Of a DNA stretch of 64,000 bases, positions 53,345 through 61,303 are shown one piece after another. The number at the start of each line of letters is the position of its first letter. Position 1 is the stretch's first letter. The DNA comes from Actinotalea alkalitolerans (lineage in GTDB: Bacteria; Actinomycetota; Actinomycetes; Actinomycetales; Cellulomonadaceae). The position numbers and the translations under genes were made by a program. The notes beneath the pieces are model-generated. The model saw nothing but the letters and a program-made list of their open reading frames with translations, had not been told where the DNA came from and did not search any database. The stretch is taken from positions 62,001 to 126,000 of the forward strand of contig NZ_JAMBPP010000005.1 of NCBI RefSeq assembly GCF_023369855.1, given 5' to 3'.

Positions 53345-55510
53345 ATGCACCCCCTTCCCCGACCCGTCCTGTTCGGCGCGGCCTACTACCACGAGTACCA
53401 GCCCTCTCCCCGGCTGGAGACCGACCTCGACCTCATGGTCGAGGCAGGGTTCTCGGTCATCCGGGTCGGTGAGTCCACCTGGAGCACCTGGGAGCCTGAG
53501 GACGGCGTGCTCGACCTCGAGTGGCTTGCCCCGGTGGTCGACGGCGCGCACGAGCGGGGCATCCACGTGGTGCTCGGCACCCCGACCTACGCCGTCCCGC
53601 CGTGGTTGGCCCGCAGGTACCCCGAGATCGCGGGGGAGCGGGCCACCGGGGCGCGCATCGGCTGGGGCGCACGCCAGGAGGTCGACCTCACCCACGCTGC
53701 CTTCCGGTTCCACGCCGAGCGGATCATCCGGGCCGTCGTGGGCCGCTACGTGGACCATCCCGCGGTGATCGGCGTCCAGGTCGACAACGAGCCCGGGCTG
53801 CACCTGCTGCACAACCACGGCGTGTTCGAGCAGTTCGTGGACGACCTGCGGCACACCTACGGCGACGTCGGGACGCTCAACGAGGCGTGGGGGCTCACCT
53901 ACTGGTCGCACCGGCTGTCCACCTGGGCCGACCTGTGGACCCCGGACGGCAACGCCCAGCCCCAGTACGACCTGGCCTGGCGGCGCTTCCAGGCACGGCT
54001 GACCACCGAGTTCATCGACTGGCAGGCGCGGATCGTCCGGGAGATCGCCCCACCCGAGGTGTTCGTGACCACCTGCCTGTCGTACACCCGGCCGGCTCTG
54101 GACGACCGTGCGCTCACCGCGACCCTGGACGTCACCGCGGGCAACCCGTACTACGCGATGCAGGACTCGCTGGGACTGCCCGACACCACCGTCGCACCCC
54201 AGGGCTGGACGACCTCGGGGACCTGGAGCATCTTCCACAGCGCCGACCGGATGTTCTCCTCGCGCCAGGAGCCCTTCCTGGTCACCGAGACCAACGCCGG
54301 AGCCATCGGCGGGCCGGCGATGAACTACCCGGCCTACGACGGCCAGTGGCGTCAGGTGGCCTGGGCGATGATCGCCCGGGGCGCGCAGATGATCGAGTAC
54401 TGGAACTGGCACACGCTGCACTACGGCACCGAGACGTACTGGGTCGGCGTGCTCCCGCACGACCAGGTGCCGGGCAGGGTCTACGAGCAGCTCGCGGCCC
54501 TCGGTGCGGAGATCACCGGGGCCGGTGACCTCGTGGCGGGGCTCGTCCCCGACGCCGGGGTGGGCCTGCTCTACTCGCACGCCTCGAAGTGGGGGCTCGC
54601 CGCGCAGCCGGCGTTGACCCGCGGTTCCGAGCCCGACCAGGGCTCCTACGAGCGCATCGTCGAGGCCTTCTACCGGGGGGCCTTCGACGCCCGCGTCCCG
54701 GTCCGGATCGTGCACGACACCCAGCTCGTGGACGACGGCTCCCACGTCACGATCCTGGGCGAGGAGCCCGGGTCGGACGGCGGCACGACCGGCGACGCGT
54801 CCGACCTGATGGACCCGGTCGAGGTCGCCCGCACCCTGCCCGTGCTGCTGGTCCCGGCGCTGTACGTCGCCTCGGACCACCTGCTCGACTGGTTGGGGCG
54901 CTACGCCGAGGCCGGGGGTCACCTGGTGCTCGGCCCGCGCTCGGCCTACGCCGACACCGAGGCCCGTGCGCGGCTCGAGGTCAAGCCCGCCCGTCTGGCG
55001 GAGGCAGCCGGGGTCACCTACCAGGAGTTCACCAACCTCGACGAGCCGGTCGTGGTGCACGCCTCCGGGGCGGACCTGGGGTCCGGTGGCCACGCCACCG
55101 GCTGGGCCGACGGCCTCGTCGTGGCCGGGGCGGAGGTCCTCGCCCGCTACGAGCACCCGCACCTGGGCACCTGGCCCGCCGTGGTCACGGCCTCCCACGG
55201 CGCGGGCAGGGTGACGACGGTGGGCACCGTGCCCGACCCCGAGCTGTCCCGCTCCCTGGTCTCCTGGCTCGTGCCGGTCGACCAGGACGCCTGGCGCGCG
55301 GCCGCGGTCGAGCCGGGCTCGGTCACGGTGTCCTCGGCGACGTCGGCGCAGGGTCGCCGGGTCCGCGTGGTGCACAACTGGTCCTGGGACCCCGCGACGG
55401 TCGTGGTCCCCTGCACCGTCCGGGACGCCCTGTCCGCGGACGTCGTCGTCGAGGGTGGCCACGAGGTCACCCTGGGCCCGTGGGACGTGCGCGTCCTGGT
55501 CGAGGAGTGA
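53345..55510 (+). CDS. Beta-galactosidase, GH42 family (first copy)
   Basis: A 721-residue GH42 enzyme. The TIM barrel (about 1-390) has the acid/base glutamate at residue 149 (VQVDNEPGL) and the nucleophile at residue 315 (FLVTETNAGA). The trimerisation domain (about 400-620) and a C-terminal beta domain follow. No signal peptide, so it acts on imported sugars. It shares the operon with an importer and a second, clearly different GH42 gene 5 bp downstream; the two may cleave different linkages or chain lengths. Confidence 0.94.
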   Translation: MHPLPRPVLFGAAYYHEYQPSPRLETDLDLMVEAGFSVIRVGESTWSTWEPEDGVLDLEWLAPVVDGAHERGIHVVLGTPTYAVPPWLARRYPEIAGERATGARIGWGARQEVDLTHAAFRFHAERIIRAVVGRYVDHPAVIGVQVDNEPGLHLLHNHGVFEQFVDDLRHTYGDVGTLNEAWGLTYWSHRLSTWADLWTPDGNAQPQYDLAWRRFQARLTTEFIDWQARIVREIAPPEVFVTTCLSYTRPALDDRALTATLDVTAGNPYYAMQDSLGLPDTTVAPQGWTTSGTWSIFHSADRMFSSRQEPFLVTETNAGAIGGPAMNYPAYDGQWRQVAWAMIARGAQMIEYWNWHTLHYGTETYWVGVLPHDQVPGRVYEQLAALGAEITGAGDLVAGLVPDAGVGLLYSHASKWGLAAQPALTRGSEPDQGSYERIVEAFYRGAFDARVPVRIVHDTQLVDDGSHVTILGEEPGSDGGTTGDASDLMDPVEVARTLPVLLVPALYVASDHLLDWLGRYAEAGGHLVLGPRSAYADTEARARLEVKPARLAEAAGVTYQEFTNLDEPVVVHASGADLGSGGHATGWADGLVVAGAEVLARYEHPHLGTWPAVVTASHGAGRVTTVGTVPDPELSRSLVSWLVPVDQDAWRAAAVEPGSVTVSSATSAQGRRVRVVHNWSWDPATVVVPCTVRDALSADVVVEGGHEVTLGPWDVRVLVEE

Positions 55511-55515
55511 GCGCG

Positions 55516-57564
55516 ATGGTGCAGCAACGCTGGATCCGGTGGCCCGAGGGTGCGCGTCGTGGCACCGCGTCCGCGGGACAGAACGGGCCGTTGGGCTTCG
55601 GAGGGGACTACAACCCCGAGCAGTGGCCACCCGAGGTGTGGGAGCAGGACGTCCGTCTGATGCAGGAGGCGGGGGTCAACCTGGTCACCGTCGGGGTCTT
55701 CTCCTGGGCGCGGATCCAGCCCGACCCGGACACCTGGGACTTCGAGTGGCTCGACCAGGTGCTCGACCTGCTGCACGCGCACGACATCGCGGCGGATCTC
55801 GCGACCGCCACCGCCTCACCACCGGCCTGGCTGACCACCGCGCACCCCGAGATGCTCCCGGTGGACCGGTCGGGGACGGTGCTGAGCCAGGGCGGGCGGC
55901 AGGCGTGGTCCCCGAGCTCGACGGTCTACCGCGAGCACTCGTTGCACCTGGTCGAGAGGATGGCCGACCGCTACGGCAACCATCCCGCGCTGGCGATGTG
56001 GCACGTGTCCAACGAGCTCGGGTGCCACAACGGGCGGTGCTACAGCGAGCTGAGCGCTCGCGGCTTCCGGCGCTGGCTCCAGGGGCGCTACGGCGACCTC
56101 GACACGCTCAACCGGGCGTGGGCCACGGACTTCTGGAGCCAGCGGTACGGCGCCTGGGACCAGATCGAGCCACCACGGGTCGCGCCGTCCTTCTCCAACC
56201 CGACCCAGCAGCTGGACTTCGCGCGGTTCTCCAGCGACGCGCTGCGCGACCAGCTGCGGGCCGAGGCGGCGGTGCTGCGCCGGGTGACCCCTGAGGTGCC
56301 GGTGACCACGAACTTCATGGTCATGAGCCACTTCCGTGACGTCGACTACGCGACGTGGACCGGCGACCTCGACCTGGTCTCGAACGACCACTACATGATG
56401 GCGCACGACCCGTCCGCGCATGTCGAGCTGGCCTTCTGCGCCGACCAGACCCGAGGCCTGGCCGGTGGGCAGCCGTGGATGCTGATGGAGTCCTCGACCA
56501 GCGCGGTCAGCTGGCAGCCGGTCAACGCCGCGAAGCCGGTGGACCAGATGAGACGGAACAGCCTGACCCAGGTGGCTCGTGGTGCGGACGCGGTGTGCTT
56601 CTTCCAGTGGCGCGCCTCGGCGGCAGGCGCCGAGAAGTACCACTCGGCGATGCTCCCTCACGCCGGCACCGACAGCGAGCTCTGGCGTGGGGTGGTCGGG
56701 CTGGGCGCGGACCTGCGGCGCCTGGCCGAGGTGAGCGGGTCGACCGTGCGGAACCGGGTCGCGATGGTCGTGGACCAGGAGAACGAGTGGGCTGCCGAGC
56801 TCGACGCCCACCCGAGCGCGCTGCTGTCGGCACGCGGGACGGCGCAGGCCTGGTACCGCAGCCTGTGGGACGCGGGGGTGGGGGTCGACGTCGTGCCGCG
56901 CGGCACGGAGCTGGCGGGATACCGCGTGGTGCTGGCGCCGATGCTGCACCTGGTCCGTGACGCCGACGCCGCGGCCCTCGCCGCGTTCACGCGGGCCGGG
57001 GGCCACCTGGTCGTGACCTACTTCTCGGGGATCGCCGACGAGGACGACCACGTGCGCCTGGGTGGGTATCCCGGTGCGTTCCGCGATCTCCTGGGTGTGC
57101 GGGTCGAGGAGTTCCGACCGTTGCTGCCCGGGCAGGAGGTCAGGCTCGAGGGGGCTGGCCTGGGTGCCTGGACCGGGAGCCTGTGGTCAGAGCCCGTGGT
57201 GGCGAACGGTGCGACGGTGCTCGCGACCTACTCCGACGGGCCGAGCGCGGGTTTCGCGGCGATCACCCGGTGCGAGCAGGGCGGGGGGAGCGCGTGGTAC
57301 GTCAGCACCGAGCTCGACGCGGGCGGGCGGGCCGCCGTCCTGGACACCGTGCTCACGGCGTCGGGCGTCAGCGCGGCCGTCACGGCGACTGCCGGGACCG
57401 AGGTCACGGTGCGGCAGGGCGAGGGCGTCGAGTACGTCTTCGCGATCAACCACACCGGGGCGCAGGGCACGGTCGAGGCGGCCGGCACCGACCTGCTGAC
57501 CGGTCGGGCGCACCCGGGTCCGGTCAGCGTCCCCGCAGGCGGGGTGGTCGTGCTGCGTCGGTGA
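55516..57564 (+). CDS. Beta-galactosidase, GH42 family (second copy)
   Basis: A 682-residue GH42 enzyme. It has GFGGDYNPEQWPPEVWEQDV at the start of the barrel, the acid/base glutamate at residue 167 (WHVSNELGC) and the nucleophile at residue 325 (WMLMESSTSAV). The trimerisation and C-terminal domains are present. This copy keeps the canonical GGDYNPEQW opening, while the first copy has GAAYYHEYQ, so they are old paralogues. Cytosolic, last gene of the LacI-controlled operon. Confidence 0.95.
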   Translation: MVQQRWIRWPEGARRGTASAGQNGPLGFGGDYNPEQWPPEVWEQDVRLMQEAGVNLVTVGVFSWARIQPDPDTWDFEWLDQVLDLLHAHDIAADLATATASPPAWLTTAHPEMLPVDRSGTVLSQGGRQAWSPSSTVYREHSLHLVERMADRYGNHPALAMWHVSNELGCHNGRCYSELSARGFRRWLQGRYGDLDTLNRAWATDFWSQRYGAWDQIEPPRVAPSFSNPTQQLDFARFSSDALRDQLRAEAAVLRRVTPEVPVTTNFMVMSHFRDVDYATWTGDLDLVSNDHYMMAHDPSAHVELAFCADQTRGLAGGQPWMLMESSTSAVSWQPVNAAKPVDQMRRNSLTQVARGADAVCFFQWRASAAGAEKYHSAMLPHAGTDSELWRGVVGLGADLRRLAEVSGSTVRNRVAMVVDQENEWAAELDAHPSALLSARGTAQAWYRSLWDAGVGVDVVPRGTELAGYRVVLAPMLHLVRDADAAALAAFTRAGGHLVVTYFSGIADEDDHVRLGGYPGAFRDLLGVRVEEFRPLLPGQEVRLEGAGLGAWTGSLWSEPVVANGATVLATYSDGPSAGFAAITRCEQGGGSAWYVSTELDAGGRAAVLDTVLTASGVSAAVTATAGTEVTVRQGEGVEYVFAINHTGAQGTVEAAGTDLLTGRAHPGPVSVPAGGVVVLRR

Positions 57565-57573
57565 GGTGGACCG

Positions 57574-57774
57574 TCAGTCGCCGGACTGGGGCGCGGGGAC
57601 CGTGGTCAGCAGGCCACGGATCTCGGCCTCGACGAAGCGGCGGTGGCCGCCGAGAGTACGCACGGCGGTGATCTTGCCGGCGTTGGCCCAGCGGGTGACG
57701 GTCTTGGGGTCCACGCGGAAGAGCGTGGCGACCTCGCCCGGGGTGAGCAGGGTGGAGACGGTGGTGCTGGCCAT
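57574..57774 (-). CDS. BldC-like DNA-binding protein (copy 1)
   Basis: A 66-residue MerR-type winged-helix protein closely resembling Streptomyces BldC: LLTPGEVATLFRVDPKTVTR, then WANAGKITAVRTLGGHRRFV. BldC binds direct repeats cooperatively and sets the timing of development. Here the gene has a leader of about 140 bases holding a predicted c-di-GMP riboswitch, a flagellar-sigma-like promoter and a Crp-type site. It is about 90% identical to copy 2 over the helix-turn-helix. Confidence 0.92.
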   Translation of the reverse strand: MASTTVSTLLTPGEVATLFRVDPKTVTRWANAGKITAVRTLGGHRRFVEAEIRGLLTTVPAPQSGD

Positions 57775-57786
57775 GAGAGGTGTCCT

Positions 57787-57862
57787 GTCGTTCGGTGGCT
57801 GGGCTGCCCCTGAGGGGCCCCTGGCTTTGCGTCCCCACCTTCCGGCGGGTTTGCCCTTGTCG
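57787..57862 (-). ncRNA. Cyclic-di-GMP-I (GEMM-I) riboswitch, copy 1
   Basis: On the minus strand the leader contains the hallmark blocks GGGCAAACC, GGGACGCAAAGCC and a 3' AGCC..GCCACCGA block. The first helix is CCCGCC/GGUGGG closed by a GGAA tetraloop (GNRA, as the family needs to dock with its receptor). It ends 12 bases before the BldC start codon, so control of translation is plausible. Identification is from memory of the consensus. Confidence 0.85.
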
Positions 57863-57921
57863 CTGACGGTGCTGCGGTTGAGGCGGTGATCCCTGCATAC
57901 CGGTCTCTTGCCTCAGATCTG

Positions 57922-57949
57922 TCATCGTCGACAAAGCGGACATCCTTGA
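57922..57949 (-). promoter_or_regulatory. Flagellar sigma-like promoter of bldC copy 1
   Basis: On the minus strand, TCAA (57949-57946), 16 bases, then GACGATGA (57929-57922), resembling the FliA/WhiG pattern TAAA-N15/16-GCCGATAA. The matching element of copy 2 is closer to consensus. Confidence 0.55.
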
Positions 57950-57960
57950 GGACCTGCCAG

Positions 57961-57976
57961 TGTGATCTGCGTCACA
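57961..57976. promoter_or_regulatory. Crp/GlxR-type binding site, copy 1
   Basis: TGTGATCTGCGTCACA is an exact TGTGA-N6-TCACA palindrome, the site bound by Crp and actinobacterial GlxR. It lies just upstream of the -35 element, where an activator would act. Confidence 0.75.
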
Positions 57977-58000
57977 CTGGGCCGGTGTGTGGGCTCGGCG

Positions 58001-58210
58001 TCACGCGCCCCGGGGAGGGGCCGGGACCGCGGCGAGCAGCTCGCGGATCTCGGTCTCGACGAAGCGGCGGTGGCCGCCCAGGGTGCGCACGGCCGTGATC
58101 TTGCCGGCGTTGGCCCAGCGGGTGACCGTCTTGGGATCCACGCGGAACAGCGTGGCGACCTCGCCCGGCGTGAGGAGGGTCGAGGTCAACGGTGTGTGTG
58201 TCGGTCGCAT
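58001..58210 (-). CDS. BldC-like DNA-binding protein (copy 2)
   Basis: A 69-residue BldC-like protein: LLTPGEVATLFRVDPKTVTR, then WANAGKITAVRTLGGHRRFV, nearly identical to copy 1 in the DNA-binding part and different at both ends. ATG 58210 has AGGAG seven bases upstream. It lies upstream of copy 1 in the direction of transcription, with its own Crp-type site, promoter and riboswitch-like leader. The two proteins may share or compete for sites. Confidence 0.92.
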   Translation of the reverse strand: MRPTHTPLTSTLLTPGEVATLFRVDPKTVTRWANAGKITAVRTLGGHRRFVETEIRELLAAVPAPPRGA

Positions 58211-58223
58211 GGCGCGACTCCTG

Positions 58224-58300
58224 TCTGTCGGTAGCTGGGCTGCCCCGCGGGGCCCCTTGGCTTTGCGTCCCCGCCTCTCAGCGGGTTTGCCCTTGTCGTG
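58224..58300 (-). ncRNA. Cyclic-di-GMP-I (GEMM-I) riboswitch, copy 2
   Basis: On the minus strand: GGGCAAACC, a helix CCCGCU/GGCGGG closed by a GAGA tetraloop, GGGACGCAAAGCC, a second GC-rich helix, then AGCCCAGCUACCGA. These match the Vc2-type aptamer blocks. Compared with copy 1 the first helix has changed in compensatory fashion, with a different GNRA loop (GAGA against GGAA). It ends about 13 bases before the ATG, close to the AGGAG ribosome site, suggesting translational control. Confidence 0.88.
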
Positions 58301-58349
58301 ACGTCACGAGGACAACACCAACATAACGGCGTCTTTGCCTCAGATCCAC

Positions 58350-58377
58350 CTATCGGCGACAAACCCGACATGCTTGA
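58350..58377 (-). promoter_or_regulatory. Flagellar sigma-like promoter of bldC copy 2
   Basis: On the minus strand, TCAA (58377-58374), 16 bases, then GCCGATAG (58357-58350), which matches the FliA/WhiG -10 GCCGATAA at 7 of 8 positions with the right spacing. Confidence 0.7.
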
Positions 58378-58388
58378 GGAGCGCGCGG

Positions 58389-58404
58389 TGTGATGTGAGT
58401 CACA
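58389..58404. promoter_or_regulatory. Crp/GlxR-type binding site, copy 2
   Basis: TGTGATGTGAGTCACA is an exact TGTGA-N6-TCACA palindrome, 11 bp upstream of the -35 of bldC copy 2, mirroring the arrangement in copy 1. Confidence 0.76.
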
Positions 58405-58550
58405 TCGAGTGGTGACCGTCGGGCGTCCGGGAGCGGTCGGTCCCGCGGGCGGTGGCCCGGTGGCGGCCGGCCCGCACCGGAGGCAGAGTCGGGACTGCGC
58501 GCACCGGTGCACCCCCGAGCCCGGTGCCGGGTCGCCGCGGAGGGAAGCCG

Positions 58551-59381
58551 ATGCCCGAGCCAGGCAGCATCTCCGACGACGTCCAGTCCGTCAGGCAGAG
58601 CCGACCCGTCGAGGTCGTCGCACGGGCCGGGTACGTGACGGTCGGCATCCTGCACCTCCTCATCGCCTGGATCGCCCTGCAGATCGCGTTCGGGGACGGC
58701 AGCGGTGAGAGCGAGGACGCCGACCAGAGCGGTGCCCTGCGGGAGATCGCCGCCCAGCCCGCGGGCGGGGTGATGCTCTGGGCCGCTGCTGTCGCCCTGA
58801 CGATGCTCGGGCTGTGGCAGCTCGCCGAGGCGCTCTTCGGTGGTCAGGCGGGGTCCCGACGCGCGCAGCTCGTGGCGAAGGGTCGTGCCGCAGGCAAGGG
58901 CGTGGTCCACCTGACCCTCGCCGTGACCACCGCGGGCATCGTGCTCGGCCAGGGGCAGGACTCGGGTGACGAGCAGGCCGAGGAGGGAGCGGGCATCCTC
59001 ACCGGCTCGGTCCCCGGCCGGGTCCTGCTCTTCGCGATCGGGTTGGGCATCATCGGGTTCGCGCTCTACCAGGTCTTCATCGGAATCACGCAACGGTTCC
59101 AACGGGTGCTGCGCGACGACATGCACGACGCCCTCGAGCCGGTCGTCAAGAAGACGGGGACCGTCGGCTACGTCGCCCGTGGGCTCGCGCTGGTCATCGT
59201 GGGGCTGCTGACCTGCGTCGCAGCGGTCGCCGACGACGAGGACGAGGCCGGTGGTATGGACGGGGCACTCACCACGTTGGCCCAGCAGCCGTACGGGCCG
59301 TGGCTGCTCGCGGTCGTGGCGGTCGGCTTCGCGGCCTTCGGTCTCTTCTCGTTCGGCCGGGCCCGGTACGGCACGATCTGA
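58551..59381 (+). CDS. DUF1206 domain membrane protein
   Basis: A 276-residue membrane protein with six helices arranged as three DUF1206 units. Each unit has a G/R-rich entry (VVARAGYVTVGILHLLIAWI; GRAAGKGVVHLTLAVTTAGI; GTVGYVARGLALVIVGLLTC) followed by a second helix. GGAGGGAAG precedes ATG 58551. The function is unknown. Confidence 0.9.
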   Translation: MPEPGSISDDVQSVRQSRPVEVVARAGYVTVGILHLLIAWIALQIAFGDGSGESEDADQSGALREIAAQPAGGVMLWAAAVALTMLGLWQLAEALFGGQAGSRRAQLVAKGRAAGKGVVHLTLAVTTAGIVLGQGQDSGDEQAEEGAGILTGSVPGRVLLFAIGLGIIGFALYQVFIGITQRFQRVLRDDMHDALEPVVKKTGTVGYVARGLALVIVGLLTCVAAVADDEDEAGGMDGALTTLAQQPYGPWLLAVVAVGFAAFGLFSFGRARYGTI

Positions 59382-59399
59382 CGTCCGACCACGCGACCC

Positions 59400-59849
59400 T
59401 CAGCCCGGTGTCTCCCACTCGCGTGGGCCGATCTGGGGCCGGCTCCGCTCGTAGCCGTCACTCAGCAGGGGCGAGGAGATGAGGAAGTCGGCCGTCGCGA
59501 CGTTGCAGGCCATCGGGACGTTCCACACGGTGCCGATGCGCAGCAGCGCCCGTACGTCCGGGTCGTGCGGCTGGGCCTCGAGGGGGTCCCAGAAGAAGAT
59601 CAGCATGTCGATGGCCTGCTCGGCGATCCGGGCGCCGATCTGCTGGTCACCGCCCACCGGGCCGGACAGGAACCGGTGCACCGGCAGGCCCAGCTCGTAC
59701 TCGAGCATCGTGCCCGTGGTCCCGGTCGCGTAGAGGACGTGACCGGACAGGGTGCCGCGGTTGTGGTCGGCCCAGCGGAGCAGCTCGACCTTCATGTTGT
59801 CGTGCGCGACGAGGGCGATGTGCTGGGGGGATCCGGTGGTGCTGCTCAT
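59400..59849 (-). CDS. mgsA: Methylglyoxal synthase
   Basis: A 149-residue enzyme that turns dihydroxyacetone phosphate into methylglyoxal. It has the N-terminal [10 protein letters not shown], the phosphate-binding [11 protein letters not shown] with the catalytic Asp at about residue 68, and [20 protein letters not shown]. The length matches the family. It provides a bypass when sugar phosphates build up. It stands alone, convergent with the DUF1206 gene. Confidence 0.95.
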   Translation of the reverse strand: MSSTTGSPQHIALVAHDNMKVELLRWADHNRGTLSGHVLYATGTTGTMLEYELGLPVHRFLSGPVGGDQQIGARIAEQAIDMLIFFWDPLEAQPHDPDVRALLRIGTVWNVPMACNVATADFLISSPLLSDGYERSRPQIGPREWETPG

Positions 59850-59907
59850 GAGGACGACGGTGCCAGATCAGCGCGTGCACCGACAGCCTCGGCGCCCATG
59901 GATCCGG

Positions 59908-59945
59908 CTCAGCCTGCCACCCAGGCTCGGCCTGACACCCAGGCT
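59908..59945. repeat. Short tandem repeat between mgsA and the EAL-HDOD gene
   Basis: Two near-identical 18-bp units (GCCTGCCACCCAGGCTCG and GCCTGACACCCAGGCTCG) followed by a degenerate third. It lies in the intergenic region after the EAL-HDOD gene stop. CCAGGCTCG/CGAGCC pairs may let the transcript fold as a terminator. Confidence 0.55.
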
Positions 59946-59949
59946 CGGC

Positions 59950-61272
59950 TCACAGGCCCGGCTCGCGGGTCACCGCGCGGGCGGTGGCGAGCGCGTCGGA
60001 GACAGCCTTGACGTAGACCGCGGAGACGTCCTCGAGCCGTAGTCCCGAGCCCACCACCCCGGTGACGTCACGACGCTCGTGCGCGCGGACCGCGGCGAGC
60101 ACCGAGCCGAGCGCCCCGCTCTGGTGCACGACGGCCTCGGCGACGGCAGGGGAGACCCCGACCTTCTCGATGATGGCCTCGGCCGGGACGTTGAGCTGAC
60201 CGGCCAGGGCCGAGAGCATGCCGACCGTGTAGCCGGCCTGGTCGTCGGCCAGGGACTCGCAGGTCAGGGCCCGGGCCAGGATGAACCACAGGCTGTCCAT
60301 CGCGTCGGGGCGGGCGTCGAGCAGCAGGGAGGCCACCAGGAGGTTGATCTGCTGCGGGCCCAGCAGCACCACGGCGCGGTGCACGGTGTCGACCTCGTGC
60401 AGGAGGGCGTAGGCGCCGCTGTTGACCAGGTGCAGCACGCGCAGGGTGAGTACCGGGTCGGTGTCCACCACCTGCGCGAGGGCCGGCATGTCGACCTCGG
60501 GCTGGGCCAGCAGGTGCATGATCGCCAGGCACTGGAGCTCCCCGGCGCGGAGCACCCGTGGCCCACCGGCGTCGGGGGCGACCGAGCTCGCGCCGTCCTC
60601 GCCGAAGTCTCCACGCAGGGCGTCGACCCCGGCGGCCTGGCACTCGTTGCGCGCAGCCTGGTCCCGGACGTCGCGGGCGATGACGCGCACGCCCGAGCGG
60701 TGCACGTGGTGCACCACGGCGGGCAGCGGCAGGCCCGCGTGCGGGGTGACCACCACGAAGTTCACGTGCGGGAGCAGGGCCTCGTCGGCCGCCGAGCCCT
60801 GGTAGCCCGTGAGGGCGAGCTGGGCGCCCAGGGCCCGCAGCGCCGCGGCGCAGTGGGCGGCGTCGGGGCGGCGTGAGAAGTCCACGGGCAGGTCCAGCAC
60901 GAGCCGACCCGGGACGACCGGCTGGGGGATGAAGCCGTCGAGCATCGCCGGGGTCGCCGGCAGGAAGACGTAGCGGTCGGCGACCAGGTTAGGCAGGTCC
61001 AGGGCCATGTAGGCGTCGTGCAGCACCTTGTCGGACACCGGCCGTGGTGCGGTCCGCCGGCGCTGCGTGTCCTGCTGGTCGGGCACCACGGTGGGCTCGA
61101 CGCCCACGGTGACGGCGTAGCCGACGACGCGTCCGTCCAGCGCGACCACGGGCTCGCGGTGCACGGTGGTGCGCGAGGGTGCCGGATCAGCCACGGCCGG
61201 TGCGACGGCGGTCGCCGACGCTGCCGGTGGCGGGACGACGGCGACGTCGGGTACGGGATTCAGCACGGTCAC
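59950..61272 (-). CDS. EAL-like plus HDOD domain signalling protein (YuxH family)
   Basis: A 440-residue cytosolic protein. The N-terminal 250 residues are a degenerate EAL-type domain: HREPVVALDGRVVGYAVTV stands where active enzymes have their entry motif, and no EAL or DDFG-like catalytic residues are seen. The C-terminal HDOD domain (about 260-410) has the usual LLAQPEVDMPALAQVVDTDP and VHRAVVLLGPQQINLLV. Such proteins act as sensors or scaffolds rather than phosphodiesterases. GTG 61272 follows GAGGAGTG, and a flagellar-sigma-like promoter lies just upstream. It stands next to fliW. Confidence 0.9.
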   Translation of the reverse strand: MTVLNPVPDVAVVPPPAASATAVAPAVADPAPSRTTVHREPVVALDGRVVGYAVTVGVEPTVVPDQQDTQRRRTAPRPVSDKVLHDAYMALDLPNLVADRYVFLPATPAMLDGFIPQPVVPGRLVLDLPVDFSRRPDAAHCAAALRALGAQLALTGYQGSAADEALLPHVNFVVVTPHAGLPLPAVVHHVHRSGVRVIARDVRDQAARNECQAAGVDALRGDFGEDGASSVAPDAGGPRVLRAGELQCLAIMHLLAQPEVDMPALAQVVDTDPVLTLRVLHLVNSGAYALLHEVDTVHRAVVLLGPQQINLLVASLLLDARPDAMDSLWFILARALTCESLADDQAGYTVGMLSALAGQLNVPAEAIIEKVGVSPAVAEAVVHQSGALGSVLAAVRAHERRDVTGVVGSGLRLEDVSAVYVKAVSDALATARAVTREPGL

Positions 61273-61303
61273 TCCTCGGTCAGGCGGGCACCCTCTGGTG
61301 CAC

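Larger units (their letters stand above)
57574..57976 (-). repeat. Duplicated riboswitch-bldC unit, copy 1
   Basis: This 403-bp segment and 58001-58404 have the same four parts in the same order and nearly equal length: Crp-type site, TCAA-N16 promoter, GEMM-like leader and BldC gene. They differ by many substitutions, some compensatory in RNA stems, so the duplication is old and both copies seem maintained. Confidence 0.85.
58001..58404 (-). repeat. Duplicated riboswitch-bldC unit, copy 2
   Basis: This 404-bp unit has the same arrangement as 57574-57976. The intergenic parts are diverged but the functional blocks (CRP site, promoter, GGGCAAACC and GACGCAAAGCC, helix-turn-helix) are kept. 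Confidence 0.85.

Noticed and set aside
53324-55630. A 768-codon open frame antisense to the first GH42 gene.
   Set aside because: It is antisense to a clear GH42 gene with intact catalytic residues. Its translation is Gly/Arg/Val/Asp-rich without recognisable domains, which is typical of antisense frames in GC-rich DNA.
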